Below are positions 7,783 to 16,994 of a stretch of 64,000 bases of DNA, in pieces. Source of the stretch: Sphingomonadales bacterium UBA7471 (GTDB lineage: Bacteria > Pseudomonadota > Alphaproteobacteria > Sphingomonadales > Sphingomonadaceae); assembly GCA_002479765.1 (NCBI GenBank), contig DLOZ01000010.1, forward strand, positions 104,136 through 168,135. Reading direction: 5' to 3'. Under the pieces are notes generated by a model that saw only the letters and a program-made list of their open reading frames with translations, ran no database searches and was not told the origin of the DNA. Position numbers and translations under genes: made by a program. Position 1 is the stretch's first letter, and every line of letters begins with the position of its first letter.

Positions 7783-9312
7783 TTACCCAGCGCGTTTCAC
7801 GGAACCTCGGTAGTTTTTGTTACCGCCCTTTTTGGGGCCATAGTTCCGCGCTGGCGCGCCGGGATCGCGACGGTTTTCGCTGCGCGCGGCAAATGCACGG
7901 TCGGCGGTAGGACGACGGTCACCGCTTGCGGCATTGTCATTGCGTGGACGCGCATCGCGGCTGCCGTCACGCGGTCCGATGGCTGGTTGCCATCCACCTT
8001 GTGGTGCATGCGTCCGGTTACGGGTTTCGCCGTTCAAGCCAGTGCCGCCATTGTTGCCGCCCAATTTCTTGCCAGCATAGTTCGTACGACCGCCACCGGG
8101 TTGACCGCCACCGCGACCGCCACGGGCCTGTTGCGGTTTCTTGTCGGCAACGGGGGGTGGCAATGCGGCAACAGCCGCACGGAAGCCTTCAGGAAGACCA
8201 AGCGTCATGGCGCGCACGCCCGTCAGACGCTCAATATCCTTCATATAGCCACGCTCATCACCCGCAACGAAGCTCATCGCGATGCCTTCACGGCCCGCAC
8301 GCGCGGTACGGCCGATGCGGTGCACATATTGTTCAGGCACATTGGGCAGTTCAAAGTTGAACACATGGCTTACACCGGGAACGTCAATGCCGCGCGCGGC
8401 AATATCGGTTGCGACGAGGATTTTGATCTTGCCGTCACGAAATGCCTGCAACGCAGCGGTACGCTGGCCCTGGCTTTTGTTACCGTGAATGGCGGCGGAT
8501 TGGATGCCAGCACCAGCAAGCCCACGCACAACGCGATCCGCGCCGTGCTTGGTGCGCGTGAACACAAGTGCACGGTCAATCTCTTCGCTTTGCAACTTGA
8601 GCGTTAGCAAAGTCTGCTTTTCGCGCTGTTCGACAAAGGTCACGAATTGCTCAACGCGCTCTGCAGTGGTGGACGCAGGTGCAACCGACACACGAACAGG
8701 GTTGTTGAGGAAGCGGTTGCCCAATTCAGCAATCGCCTTTGGCATGGTGGCCGAGAAGAACAATGTCTGACGCTGCTTTGGCAGCAATTGGTCAATACGC
8801 TTCAATGCGTGGATGAAACCAAGGTCCATCATCTGGTCCGCTTCATCGAGAACGAAGATTTCGACGTCCTTCAATGTCACCGCGCGTTGCTCGATCAAGT
8901 CGATCAGACGGCCCGGTGTCGCGACCAGAATATCAACGCCGCCAGCAAGACGTTTTTTCTGGCTGAAAATCGGCATGCCGCCAAAGACGCAATCCACCTT
9001 CAGGCCAAGGAATTTGCCGTAAGTGCGGAAGCTGTCGGCGATCTGCGCCGCAAGTTCGCGGGTTGGCGACAGCACCAGCATACGGCAGCTATATTGCTGG
9101 CGCGCTTTTGGTTTCGTTGCGAAATGGTGCAGCGATGGCAAAGCAAACGCCGCAGTCTTGCCGGTTCCGGTCTGTGCGATGCCGCACAGGTCGCGGCCTT
9201 GCAGCAATGGCGGGATCGACTGTTGCTGGATTGGCGTTGGGGTATCATATCCAGCCGCTTCAAGCGCCTTAAGGATAGATTGGGCAAGGCCCAGGTCTTG
9301 GAAAAAAGACAT
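7783..9312 (-). CDS. rhlE: DEAD-box ATP-dependent RNA helicase, RhlE type
   Basis: RNA helicase of 509 residues. Motifs in order: Q-motif TPTPIQQQSIP, Walker A AQTGTGKTAAF, PTRELAAQI, TPGRLIDL, DEAD box VLDEADQMMD, SAT (FSATMP), and the C-terminal ATDIAARGIDVPGV and HRIGRTARAG. The ~130-residue tail is Gly/Arg/Asn-rich and basic, ending in a Lys-rich stretch, as in RhlE helicases that bind structured RNA. The ATG at 9312 (MSFFQDLG) is chosen over the upstream open frame because it matches the family N-terminus. Roles in ribosome assembly, RNA decay or cold adaptation are family knowledge. A roughly 400-bp region separates it from the divergent gene. Confidence 0.92.
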   Translation of the reverse strand: MSFFQDLGLAQSILKALEAAGYDTPTPIQQQSIPPLLQGRDLCGIAQTGTGKTAAFALPSLHHFATKPKARQQYSCRMLVLSPTRELAAQIADSFRTYGKFLGLKVDCVFGGMPIFSQKKRLAGGVDILVATPGRLIDLIEQRAVTLKDVEIFVLDEADQMMDLGFIHALKRIDQLLPKQRQTLFFSATMPKAIAELGNRFLNNPVRVSVAPASTTAERVEQFVTFVEQREKQTLLTLKLQSEEIDRALVFTRTKHGADRVVRGLAGAGIQSAAIHGNKSQGQRTAALQAFRDGKIKILVATDIAARGIDVPGVSHVFNFELPNVPEQYVHRIGRTARAGREGIAMSFVAGDERGYMKDIERLTGVRAMTLGLPEGFRAAVAALPPPVADKKPQQARGGRGGGQPGGGRTNYAGKKLGGNNGGTGLNGETRNRTHAPQGGWQPAIGPRDGSRDARPRNDNAASGDRRPTADRAFAARSENRRDPGAPARNYGPKKGGNKNYRGSVKRAG

Positions 9313-9709
9313 ATTTATACTTTCAAATAGTCGTCGCAGCCCCATGATGCAGATCCTTGAAACAGGACCGCACGGGCGCAACAGCAGGTGTTCGGGAGCA
9401 GCTTATGCTGACCCGTTGGAAACAACCCTGCGTGATATGGGAAGCCTCTAAGCTTACGCATCTTGTTCGATTGGCGAGGCCACTTGTTGCGGCCCTCACG
9501 CTGCCAATACTGCGGCGGTATCGTCCGCTCGCCTCATGCGCTTGGCGGCCTATTGGCTTAATGGGGCAGCAAACGCAAGTTATTTGTGCTTTCGCGCAAT
9601 AATCAGTCGTGACAGCCTTGCGCATAACGACGGTGCGTAACGCCCCGTTAACCATCTATTAGGGCATTTCGTTCACTGATTTCCCCAGAGCTTCTCTATC
9701 GGGGTATTT
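9313..9709. other. 397-bp intergenic region between divergent genes
   Basis: Holds the promoters and leaders of the helicase (minus) and the flavoprotein (plus). No credible coding sequence was found on either strand and no convincing -35/-10 pair could be fixed by eye. On the plus strand a GGGG five bases before the ATG at 9710 can serve as a weak ribosome-binding site. The length leaves room for a long helicase 5' leader, as is common for cold-regulated RNA helicases, but that is inference. Confidence 0.5.
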
Positions 9710-11296
9710 ATGGCAGTGCAGGACCAGACAGCAGTAGACGTAGCAATCATCGGGGCAGGACCCGCCGGCCTAACCGCAGCCTATTTGCTGACGAAAAAAG
9801 GGTATAGCGTTACCGTCATTGAAAAAGACGAACATTATGTCGGCGGCATCAGCCGCACGGTTGAAGTGGATGGATATCGCTTTGATATCGGGGGCCACCG
9901 CTTTTTCTCCAAGTCGAAAGACGTTGTCGATTTGTGGAACGAGATTTTGCCCGACGATTTCATTCAACGTCCGCGCATGAGCCGGATATATTATGAAGGT
10001 AAATTTTACAGCTATCCGCTGCGCGCGTTTGAAGCCTTGTTCAACCTTGGCATTGTGCGGTCGACGCTGTGCATGGCGAGCTATGTGAAGGCCAAGGCCT
10101 TTCCGAATAAAAATGTCCGCAGCTTTCAGGATTGGACGGTAAACCAGTTTGGTCACAAGCTGTTTTCGATCTTCTTCAAAACCTACACCGAAAAGGTGTG
10201 GGGCATGCCGTGCGACGAAATGTCGGCCGATTGGGCCGCGCAGCGCATTAAGGGACTGAGCCTCGGCGCCGCAGTCGTTGACGGGCTCAAGCGGTCCTTG
10301 GGGCTGAATAAAAAGCCCAATGACGGCATGGAAACCAAAACATTGTTGGAGACATTCCGCTATCCGCGCCTTGGACCCGGAATGATGTGGGATGCAGCGC
10401 GCGACTTTGTCGTGGCGAAGGGTAACAGGGTGTTGATGGGCCATAGCTTTAAGCAACTCGCGCAGGATGCACATGGCGACTGGCGGATGTCGGCATCCAA
10501 AACCGATGGCAGCGAGGCGGTGATTACCGCAAAGCATGTCATCAGCAGTGCACCGATGCGCGAGCTGTCGGCACGAATCCATCCGCTTCCGCAAACATCG
10601 CTGCAGGCGAATAACCTGCGCTATCGTGACTTTTTGACGGTGGCATTGATGATCCGCTCGGACGATTTGTTCCCGGACAACTGGATCTACATTCACGACA
10701 GCAAGGTGCAGGTTGGCCGCGTGCAAAACTTCCGCAGCTGGTCGCCCGAAATGGTACCCGACCCATCCATCGCGTGCGTTGGTCTTGAATATTTCTGCTT
10801 TGAAAATGACGATCTGTGGACGTCAACCGATGCCGATTTGATTGAACTCGCCAAGACAGAAATGGCCATTCTCGGTTTGTGCAAAGCCGAAGATGTGGTT
10901 GGCGGCGCCGTTGTCCGCCAGGAAAAGGCATATCCAGTCTATGATGATGATTATGCCGCCAATGTCGAGGCGATGCGTAACGAACTGGAAACGCGTTATC
11001 CAACGCTCCACATGGTCGGGCGCAACGGTATGCACCGTTATAACAATCAGGACCACGCGATGATGACCGCCATGTTGACGGTCGAAAATATCGCCGCGGG
11101 AAGCCGCGTCTACAATATCTGGAACGTTAACGAAGACGCCGAATATCATGAAGCGGGCGACGAAGGCGAACAGCACGTGGTTGCGGCCAAAGTTACCGAA
11201 GACCAAGCCGCTGCGCTAACGTCGGAACGCGACGTACCAAAGCGCATCGCACCTATCGGCCAGCCTAACGCCGACGATATCAGCAGGGCAGCGTAA
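9710..11296 (+). CDS. FAD-dependent oxidoreductase, UDP-galactopyranose mutase-like
   Basis: Flavoprotein of 528 residues. The N-terminus has the dinucleotide-binding fold (VAIIGAGPAGLTAAYLL, Glu at VIEKD), followed by VGGISRTVEVDGYRFDIGGHRFFS, a pattern shared with UDP-galactopyranose mutase and protoporphyrinogen-oxidase-like amine oxidoreductases. The C-terminal FAD-contact region is GRNGMHRYNNQDHAM. The last ~35 residues are charged and unconserved-looking. Its neighbours (GtrA, GT-C-like membrane protein) point to lipid-linked sugar metabolism. Exact substrate unknown. Confidence 0.8.
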   Translation: MAVQDQTAVDVAIIGAGPAGLTAAYLLTKKGYSVTVIEKDEHYVGGISRTVEVDGYRFDIGGHRFFSKSKDVVDLWNEILPDDFIQRPRMSRIYYEGKFYSYPLRAFEALFNLGIVRSTLCMASYVKAKAFPNKNVRSFQDWTVNQFGHKLFSIFFKTYTEKVWGMPCDEMSADWAAQRIKGLSLGAAVVDGLKRSLGLNKKPNDGMETKTLLETFRYPRLGPGMMWDAARDFVVAKGNRVLMGHSFKQLAQDAHGDWRMSASKTDGSEAVITAKHVISSAPMRELSARIHPLPQTSLQANNLRYRDFLTVALMIRSDDLFPDNWIYIHDSKVQVGRVQNFRSWSPEMVPDPSIACVGLEYFCFENDDLWTSTDADLIELAKTEMAILGLCKAEDVVGGAVVRQEKAYPVYDDDYAANVEAMRNELETRYPTLHMVGRNGMHRYNNQDHAMMTAMLTVENIAAGSRVYNIWNVNEDAEYHEAGDEGEQHVVAAKVTEDQAAALTSERDVPKRIAPIGQPNADDISRAA

Positions 11297-11359
11297 GGAG
11301 CATCATGCCGGTGGCCAAGCTGCCTGCATGTTTGCGGAACCAATTCAGGGGGTGCGCGG

Positions 11360-11779
11360 GTGATTAAACTGGCTAACCGATTACGGGGCAATGTCTTCCT
11401 GCGTTATGTCGCAGTCAGTATTGGTGCGCTTGCAACCGATATGATCGTCTTCCTGCTCTTGCTGGAAACAGGCATGCCCGGAACGGCGGCATCTGCTGTT
11501 GGTTACTCGGTCGGCATATTCGCGCACTGGATTTTATCCAGCCGCAAGGTGTTCCACGATCGGGTTTCGAAAAAGGGAACTTTTGCACGCACGCAGCAAA
11601 AGGCGATGTTTCTGGGTTCTGCCCTCCTTGGCCTTGTCCTGACGATCACTGTGGTTGGCGCGGGTACGGCATTGGGTATGGACCCGCGCGTTGCGAAAGT
11701 CGCCGCTATCGCGACGGCATTTGTGCTTACTTATCTGTTGCGCAACGTCGTCATTTTTCGGCAAGTGCCGGTGCAATAG
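11360..11779 (+). CDS. GtrA family membrane protein
   Basis: Integral membrane protein of 139 residues with four predicted transmembrane helices and the GtrA-family opening FLRYVAVSIGALATDMIVFLLLL. GtrA-type proteins are thought to help move polyprenyl-phosphate-linked sugars across the inner membrane for O-antigen, arabinogalactan or teichoic-acid modification. The start is GTG at 11360, preceded by a G-rich AGGGGG eight bases upstream. Only 2 bp separate it from the large membrane protein, and 63 bp separate it from the flavoprotein, so one transcript is likely. Confidence 0.87.
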   Translation: MIKLANRLRGNVFLRYVAVSIGALATDMIVFLLLLETGMPGTAASAVGYSVGIFAHWILSSRKVFHDRVSKKGTFARTQQKAMFLGSALLGLVLTITVVGAGTALGMDPRVAKVAAIATAFVLTYLLRNVVIFRQVPVQ

Positions 11780-11781
11780 CC

Positions 11782-13539
11782 GTGGCGCGTTTTGTAGAAC
11801 GACATTTTGCGTGGCTGATATTTGGCATTTGGGTGCTGCTATCCATTTACCTTGTTATCGGCGGCTGGCCCATCATTAGTTCGGGCAGCGGCTGGGACCC
11901 CGATGACGAATTGCGCTTGGTCCAATTACGAGACTTTTTGAATGGCCAAAACTGGCTCGATAACCGGCAATACCGGCTGAATCTACCTGATGGCGCGCCG
12001 ATGCACTGGTCACGGCTCATTGAGCTGCCATTGGCCGCGATAACTTTATTGCTCACGCCTATGCTCGGTCAGACCGTTGCTGAAATAGCCGCATCGACTG
12101 CGGTGCCTTTGTTGCTGTTCGGCGCTATAATCATGCTTCTAGCCCGAACCGCGTGGCGTGTAGGTGGCGAACGTGCAGCCATTTCTGCAGCGATTATCAC
12201 CGCAATGTCCGTCCCGCTCAGCGTGCAATTGCGGCCAATGCGCATTGACCATCATGGCTGGCAAATCGCGATGGCGGTTTTGGCGCTGGCATCATTATTT
12301 TATGGACATGCGCGTAAGGCGGGATTGGTTTTGGGGGTAGCTCTCGCGATATGGCTCCATATATCGCTCGAAGGCGCGCCAATGTCGGCGGCCTTTTTCC
12401 TTTTTCTGGGTTGGCAATGGCTAAATAAACCCGATGAATCAGCCCGTCTGTTCTGGACGATTAGCGCATTCGCCGTGTCGTCGCTGGTGCTGTTTTTTGG
12501 CACGCAGACGCAGGGCCTTGGCGCAGCAACATATTGCGATACGGTATCGCCGCCACATATATTGGCAATCGCCGCCGCCGCAGCGATCATGCTTCCGGGC
12601 CTGTTTATTGCCCCCCAATCCAAGCTGGCGCGTGCCTTGATCATGGCTACTGCAGGGGGTGTCGCTGCTGCCGTACTCACGTTGCGCGCACCTGAATGTT
12701 TGAACGGTCCGTTCGGCACCCTTGATCCGCTCGTGCGTGAATATTGGTATGTGTATGTGAAAGAAGGGATGCCGATTTGGCATCAGGACCTGCCCACCAT
12801 CGCGTTTGTTATAGCGGCACCAATTGCAGGACTTGTCAGCTGCTTAGTTCTGACCAGAAAAATGGACAAACCGGATCGGTCAAAATTATCGGTCATCGGC
12901 TTGTTCAGCCTATATGCGCTTGTCCTGTCGCTATTTGTTTCCCGAACAGCCTCGGTGGCTGCGGCCTATGCGGTAGTACCCGTCGCTGCACTTATTGCGC
13001 ACATCTTTGGGTTATATCGGCAAAGCGGGGTGCCCAAGCTGCGCATTTTTTATGTCGCGGTCATGGTCTTTTTGATGGCGCCTGGGTCTTATGTATACGT
13101 CGTCCTCAATGTCGTGCCACAACTGAAGTCTGCCGATGACGCGCGTTCAGACGCGAGGCTGCACTCGTGCGAATCCGCGGAGTCGGTCGCAACATTATCA
13201 GATCTACCGCGCGGACAATTTCTGGTTCCGCTTGATATAGCGCCAATGGTTCTGGTTCAAACCGCGCACAGCGTTTTGGCGAGCGGCCATCATCGCAATG
13301 AAAAAGCCATGCACGATCAAATCGAAATTTTCCGGTCGCACCCCGATGTTGCCAAGCAATTGATGACCGCACGCGGTATCAATTATCTTGCGGTCTGTCC
13401 TGATGAGGGGGAGCTTGATCGTTATGCCAAGAAACATCCGGCTGGCCTGTGGGGACAGATTGCCAAGGGAAATGTGCCGGAATGGCTTGAGCCGCTGCCC
13501 GCAAAAGGCAAGGGGATCATGGTCTGGCGCGTGCGTTAA
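11782..13539 (+). CDS. Large multi-pass membrane protein, putative GT-C glycosyltransferase
   Basis: Protein of 585 residues with roughly ten to twelve hydrophobic helices. After the first helix comes a periplasmic loop with DPDDELRLVQLRDFLNGQNW and then PDGAPMHWSRL, an acidic-pair loop like that in GT-C glycosyltransferases that use polyprenyl-phosphate sugars. The C-terminal ~130 residues are soluble and periplasmic, with a few cysteines. The GTG start at 11782 lies 2 bp after the GtrA stop. The GT-C assignment rests on topology, the DD loop and the GtrA neighbour. Its TAA stop overlaps the stop of the convergent SDR gene within a TTAA tetramer. Confidence 0.65.
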   Translation: MARFVERHFAWLIFGIWVLLSIYLVIGGWPIISSGSGWDPDDELRLVQLRDFLNGQNWLDNRQYRLNLPDGAPMHWSRLIELPLAAITLLLTPMLGQTVAEIAASTAVPLLLFGAIIMLLARTAWRVGGERAAISAAIITAMSVPLSVQLRPMRIDHHGWQIAMAVLALASLFYGHARKAGLVLGVALAIWLHISLEGAPMSAAFFLFLGWQWLNKPDESARLFWTISAFAVSSLVLFFGTQTQGLGAATYCDTVSPPHILAIAAAAAIMLPGLFIAPQSKLARALIMATAGGVAAAVLTLRAPECLNGPFGTLDPLVREYWYVYVKEGMPIWHQDLPTIAFVIAAPIAGLVSCLVLTRKMDKPDRSKLSVIGLFSLYALVLSLFVSRTASVAAAYAVVPVAALIAHIFGLYRQSGVPKLRIFYVAVMVFLMAPGSYVYVVLNVVPQLKSADDARSDARLHSCESAESVATLSDLPRGQFLVPLDIAPMVLVQTAHSVLASGHHRNEKAMHDQIEIFRSHPDVAKQLMTARGINYLAVCPDEGELDRYAKKHPAGLWGQIAKGNVPEWLEPLPAKGKGIMVWRVR

Positions 13540-14291
13540 AGATGCATGAAATCGCGGTCGAAGCTTTTGAGATGCGCTCCGCCATCAACGAAGATGATTT
13601 GACCGGTAACGTCTTGTGCTTCCGCCAAATAAACCACAGCATCTGCAACAGCGGATGGCGATGGAAGCGCGCCCAATGGCATCATGCCTGCCAATCGCAC
13701 CTCTTGTTCTTCGCTATAGTCATCGGTTGATATGACGAGCCCGGGTGCGACGCCATTATAGCGTGCGCGACCTGCAAATGACGCGGCCATGGACCGGACC
13801 GACGCCGCGAGCGCTTGCTTGGAGAGCGTGTAGCTAATCTGGTCGCGATGCGGATTGACGACGCGCTGGTCGAGGATGTTGACGATCGATGGCCGCACGT
13901 CAGCGCCCGCCGCATCGACAACGGCTTTGGCCAGCAAGAGTGGCGCAAACAGGTTCAGCCGGAAATGCGCTTCCAGCGTTTCGAACGACATCGACTCCCA
14001 ATCATCCTGCCCAAACATCGCGGCGCTATTCACCAGCAACTGGGGTGCGCGGCCAAAATGCGTTGTTATGGTTTCAACGAGATGGGCGGGGTTGCCGATG
14101 CTCAAATCAAAGGTAAAAGGATGCCATTCGCTCTCATTTTCTTGCAGCGTCGCCAAAAGCTTTTCTTCGGGCGGTGAATCGAGATGGCTAACCAGTGCCA
14201 ACGCGTAACCCGCGTCCGCAAGTTTCGATGCGATTTCGGCACCCAGTCGACGCTTGCCGCCTGTAACTATTGCAAGCGGCGCCGTTGTCAC
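13536..14291 (-). CDS. SDR family oxidoreductase, FolM/pteridine reductase-like
   Basis: Short-chain dehydrogenase/reductase of 251 residues. It shows the cofactor motif VTGGKRRLGAEIA (TGxxxRxG, the variant typical of NADPH-dependent pteridine reductases), the LVNSAAMF strand, and the catalytic YTLSK (YxxxK), followed by NGVAPGLV. It starts with GTG inside a GTGA overlap with folB, so co-translation with a folate gene is likely. A dihydrofolate or dihydromonapterin reductase role like FolM is inferred from the motif and context; no folA was seen in this window. Confidence 0.78.
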   Translation of the reverse strand: MTTAPLAIVTGGKRRLGAEIASKLADAGYALALVSHLDSPPEEKLLATLQENESEWHPFTFDLSIGNPAHLVETITTHFGRAPQLLVNSAAMFGQDDWESMSFETLEAHFRLNLFAPLLLAKAVVDAAGADVRPSIVNILDQRVVNPHRDQISYTLSKQALAASVRSMAASFAGRARYNGVAPGLVISTDDYSEEQEVRLAGMMPLGALPSPSAVADAVVYLAEAQDVTGQIIFVDGGAHLKSFDRDFMHL

Positions 14292-14656
14292 TTGCGGCTC
14301 CGCGACATTGTAATGCCAATCGATTCATTATCTTCGGCGATGGCGAGTTTCACGATTTTGACGACGAGGTGGCTGATGCGTGGGTCGTCCGCAAATAAAT
14401 TATCCATGATATGATCGGCAACCGCTTCGATCAGCGTGAAGTGCACATCATTGGGCAAAAGCGTTGCGGCCTCTTTCAGCGTCATATAATTTTTCGAGGC
14501 CGACAACGGAGTGTCTGGCGCATAATGCGGAGCAATATCCAGCGTTGCGCTAATCGAAATACGCAGCGGCTGGGGCAGGTGCGTTTCCTGACTATAAATG
14601 CCGGTCAGCACATTGACGACAAGGTCATGTACTTCGAGAATGAGGCTATCGGTCAT
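14288..14656 (-). CDS. folB: Dihydroneopterin aldolase
   Basis: Small enzyme of 122 residues of the tunnelling-fold family that converts 7,8-dihydroneopterin to 6-hydroxymethyl-dihydropterin in folate synthesis. Visible family features are the N-terminal LEVHDLVVNVLTGIYSQE with the conserved Gly and Glu, the QPLRISISATLD strand, a central KNYMTLKE (place of the usual LSY...V), HFTLIEAVADHI, and the C-terminal VVKIVKLAIA. Length and order fit FolB. It lies 8 bp downstream of a methyltransferase gene and overlaps the SDR by 4 bp. Confidence 0.87.
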   Translation of the reverse strand: MTDSLILEVHDLVVNVLTGIYSQETHLPQPLRISISATLDIAPHYAPDTPLSASKNYMTLKEAATLLPNDVHFTLIEAVADHIMDNLFADDPRISHLVVKIVKLAIAEDNESIGITMSRSRK

Positions 14657-14664
14657 ATAACTCC

Positions 14665-15543
14665 TTAACGGGACCAGCGGGCGAAAATAGCCGTCGGCAA
14701 AAGCATGCCCCGGCCCTGTTCGCGCACCGCGAGTTCACCAAATTCAACCTTGCCGCCAAGGTCGGCAAAATGCGATTCCAACAGCCCACCCAACGCCAGC
14801 GCAGACATGCGCACGGCGTAGACGGTCAGAAATAGAAACTTTGATTCCGCATCAAGCAACTTGCGGCAGTTGGCGATCAGTTCGGGCAGGTCTTCCTCAA
14901 GCCGCCAGACCTCGCCGTCGGGCCCGCGGCCATATTTGGGGGGGTCCAGCAATATGCCATCGTAGCGCTTTTCGCGGCGTACTTCGCGTGCCACGAATTT
15001 CGCGGCATCGTCGACGATCCAGCGAATGGGACGGTCGGACATGCCCGACATTTCCGCATTGGCCCGTGCCTGCGCAACCGATTTCTTGGAGGCGTCGACA
15101 TGCACCATCTGCGCGCCCGTTGCCGACAAGGCGAGGGTGCCAACGCCGGTATAGCCAAACAGGTTCATGGCGACGGGGTCGGTTACGCCTGCCAATTGTC
15201 CGCGCATCCAACGCCATACAGGGTCCATATCCGGGAAAAAGCCGAGGTGACGGAATGGCGTGCAGGATGCGGTAAAGTGCACCTCATCATTCCATGTGAG
15301 CGGCCAGCCATCCATGGGAACGGGTTTATTGTTATACCAACGCCCGCCGCCATCATCGTCGGATCCGGGAACGAATTCGGCATCTGCGGGCCATTCGTCG
15401 AGCGCAGGTGCCCACATCGCTTGCGGTTCCGGCCGGATGAAGCGGCGGTCACCATAGGATTCATATTTGCGCCCATTGCCTGAATCGATGAGCGTGTAAT
15501 CGCTGCGCGGCTCGCTGATCAGGGTGACGAAATTCTGTTCCAT
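14665..15543 (-). CDS. Class I SAM-dependent methyltransferase (RlmI/COG1092-like)
   Basis: Protein of 292 residues. The N-terminal ~100 residues are a small beta-rich domain, followed by a Rossmann methyltransferase with AMNLFGYTGVGTLALSATGA (SAM loop), HVDASKKSVAQARANA, and LDPPKYGRGPDGEVW, the substrate-site loop of the 23S rRNA m5C methyltransferase RlmI group. An rRNA cytosine methylation role is likely but unproven; it lacks the N-terminal PUA domain of E. coli RlmI. It starts 3 bp after thrC and is upstream of folB. Confidence 0.82.
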   Translation of the reverse strand: MEQNFVTLISEPRSDYTLIDSGNGRKYESYGDRRFIRPEPQAMWAPALDEWPADAEFVPGSDDDGGGRWYNNKPVPMDGWPLTWNDEVHFTASCTPFRHLGFFPDMDPVWRWMRGQLAGVTDPVAMNLFGYTGVGTLALSATGAQMVHVDASKKSVAQARANAEMSGMSDRPIRWIVDDAAKFVAREVRREKRYDGILLDPPKYGRGPDGEVWRLEEDLPELIANCRKLLDAESKFLFLTVYAVRMSALALGGLLESHFADLGGKVEFGELAVREQGRGMLLPTAIFARWSR

Positions 15544-15546
15544 ATT

Positions 15547-16953
15547 TTAGCGAACGGCGCGCGCCAGCACATAGTCACGCACGGCGTCATATGCGCCGGG
15601 CAAGACATCAAAGCGTTCCTCGCGGTCAAACAGATGCGAGACACGCGCGGGCAGAGCAGGGCGAACGCCGGTTGCATTTTCTACTGCGTCCGGGAATTTG
15701 GCGGGGTGCGCGGTTGCCAATGTGACGATGGGCGTTTCGGGTTTGATACCCGACGCCCGCGCCGCGTGCAGTGCGATGGCGGTATGGGGATCGATGATCT
15801 GGTCCGCCGCGCCATAGGCCCAGCGCATGGCGGCGGACATCTGGTCCGCATCGGCGCGCGCGCTCGACAACAAAGCAGATTTTTTCCGCATGTCGGGCGA
15901 CAGAACCATTTTGCCCATTTTCTCGAACCATTTCATCCGCGCTGCGGTGGTCGATCCATCGCGACCTTCAAGGTCGAACAGCAGCCGTTCAAAATTGCTC
16001 GACACCTGAATATCCATCGATGGCGCAGCGGTCGGCGTTACGCCCAACACCGAATAGTCACCCTTTGACAGGGCGCGATGCAAGATGTCGTTGATGTTGG
16101 TGGCGACAATCAGCTTTTCAATCGGCAAGCCCATTTGCGCGGCAACATAGCCAGCAAACACATCGCCAAAGTTTCCGGTCGGGACGGAAAAGGCAATTTT
16201 GCGCTCAGGTCCGCCCAATCGCAGCGCGGCGTAGAAATAATATACGACCTGCGCCATCAGACGGGCCCAGTTGATTGAGTTTACGGCCGATAAAGTGAGC
16301 GGGCCATTGACATCCTTGTCACTGAACATCCGCTTTACCATCGCCTGCGCGTCGTCGAAGCTGCCTTCAATCGCGATGTTGTGGACATTGGGTGCAAGGA
16401 TGGTTGTCATCTGCCGCCGCTGGACGTCAGAGACGCGGTTATGGGGGTGCAGCATGAAGATTTCGATTTGTGCACGTCCGGCCACGGCATCGATGGCCGC
16501 TGATCCTGTGTCGCCGGATGTCGCGCCGACAATGGTCAGTTTTTTATCCGTGCCCGACAAGAAGCGTTCAAACAATTGCCCAAGCAATTGCAGCGCAACG
16601 TCCTTAAATGCCAAGGTTGGCCCGTGAAACAGCTCCAACAGCCAGTGCTGCCCATCAAGTTGCACCAATGGCGTTGTCGCCGAATGGGCAAAGGAACCAT
16701 AAGCCGTCGAACACAGACCTTTGAGTTCGGACTCGCTCAACACACCCGCTGTAAAGGGCGCCATAACGCGCGCGGCCAACTCGACATAAGACAGGCCGCG
16801 CATCGCCTTTATATCTTCTGTCGAAAATTGCGGCCAATGGCGCGGGACATATAGTCCGCCATCTCGGGCCAGACCCGTTAGGGTGACGCCTGCAAAATCG
16901 AGCGCGTCCGCGTTACCGCGGGTGCTGATATAATCTGTTCCGTTAATCGTCAT
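15547..16953 (-). CDS. thrC: Threonine synthase
   Basis: PLP-dependent enzyme of 468 residues converting O-phosphohomoserine to threonine. Family features: YISTRGNADALDFAGVTLTGLARDGGLYVP at the start, the PLP lysine in FHGPTLAFKD (Lys117), VGATSGDTGSAAIDA for the phosphate site, and NSINWARLMAQVVYY. The ATG at 16953 is chosen because it opens the family N-terminus (MTINGTDYISTRG); the open frame runs 13 codons further. It is first in a tight thrC-methyltransferase-folB-SDR operon with gaps of 3 and 8 bp and a 4-bp overlap. Confidence 0.96.
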   Translation of the reverse strand: MTINGTDYISTRGNADALDFAGVTLTGLARDGGLYVPRHWPQFSTEDIKAMRGLSYVELAARVMAPFTAGVLSESELKGLCSTAYGSFAHSATTPLVQLDGQHWLLELFHGPTLAFKDVALQLLGQLFERFLSGTDKKLTIVGATSGDTGSAAIDAVAGRAQIEIFMLHPHNRVSDVQRRQMTTILAPNVHNIAIEGSFDDAQAMVKRMFSDKDVNGPLTLSAVNSINWARLMAQVVYYFYAALRLGGPERKIAFSVPTGNFGDVFAGYVAAQMGLPIEKLIVATNINDILHRALSKGDYSVLGVTPTAAPSMDIQVSSNFERLLFDLEGRDGSTTAARMKWFEKMGKMVLSPDMRKKSALLSSARADADQMSAAMRWAYGAADQIIDPHTAIALHAARASGIKPETPIVTLATAHPAKFPDAVENATGVRPALPARVSHLFDREERFDVLPGAYDAVRDYVLARAVR

Positions 16954-16994
16954 AACGCGCACGCGGTTACCCGCGACGCCGCATTTAGGCAAGA

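Noticed and set aside
8647..9330. 227-residue plus-strand frame opposite the helicase
   Set aside because: Antisense to a helicase with a complete motif set; no independent support.
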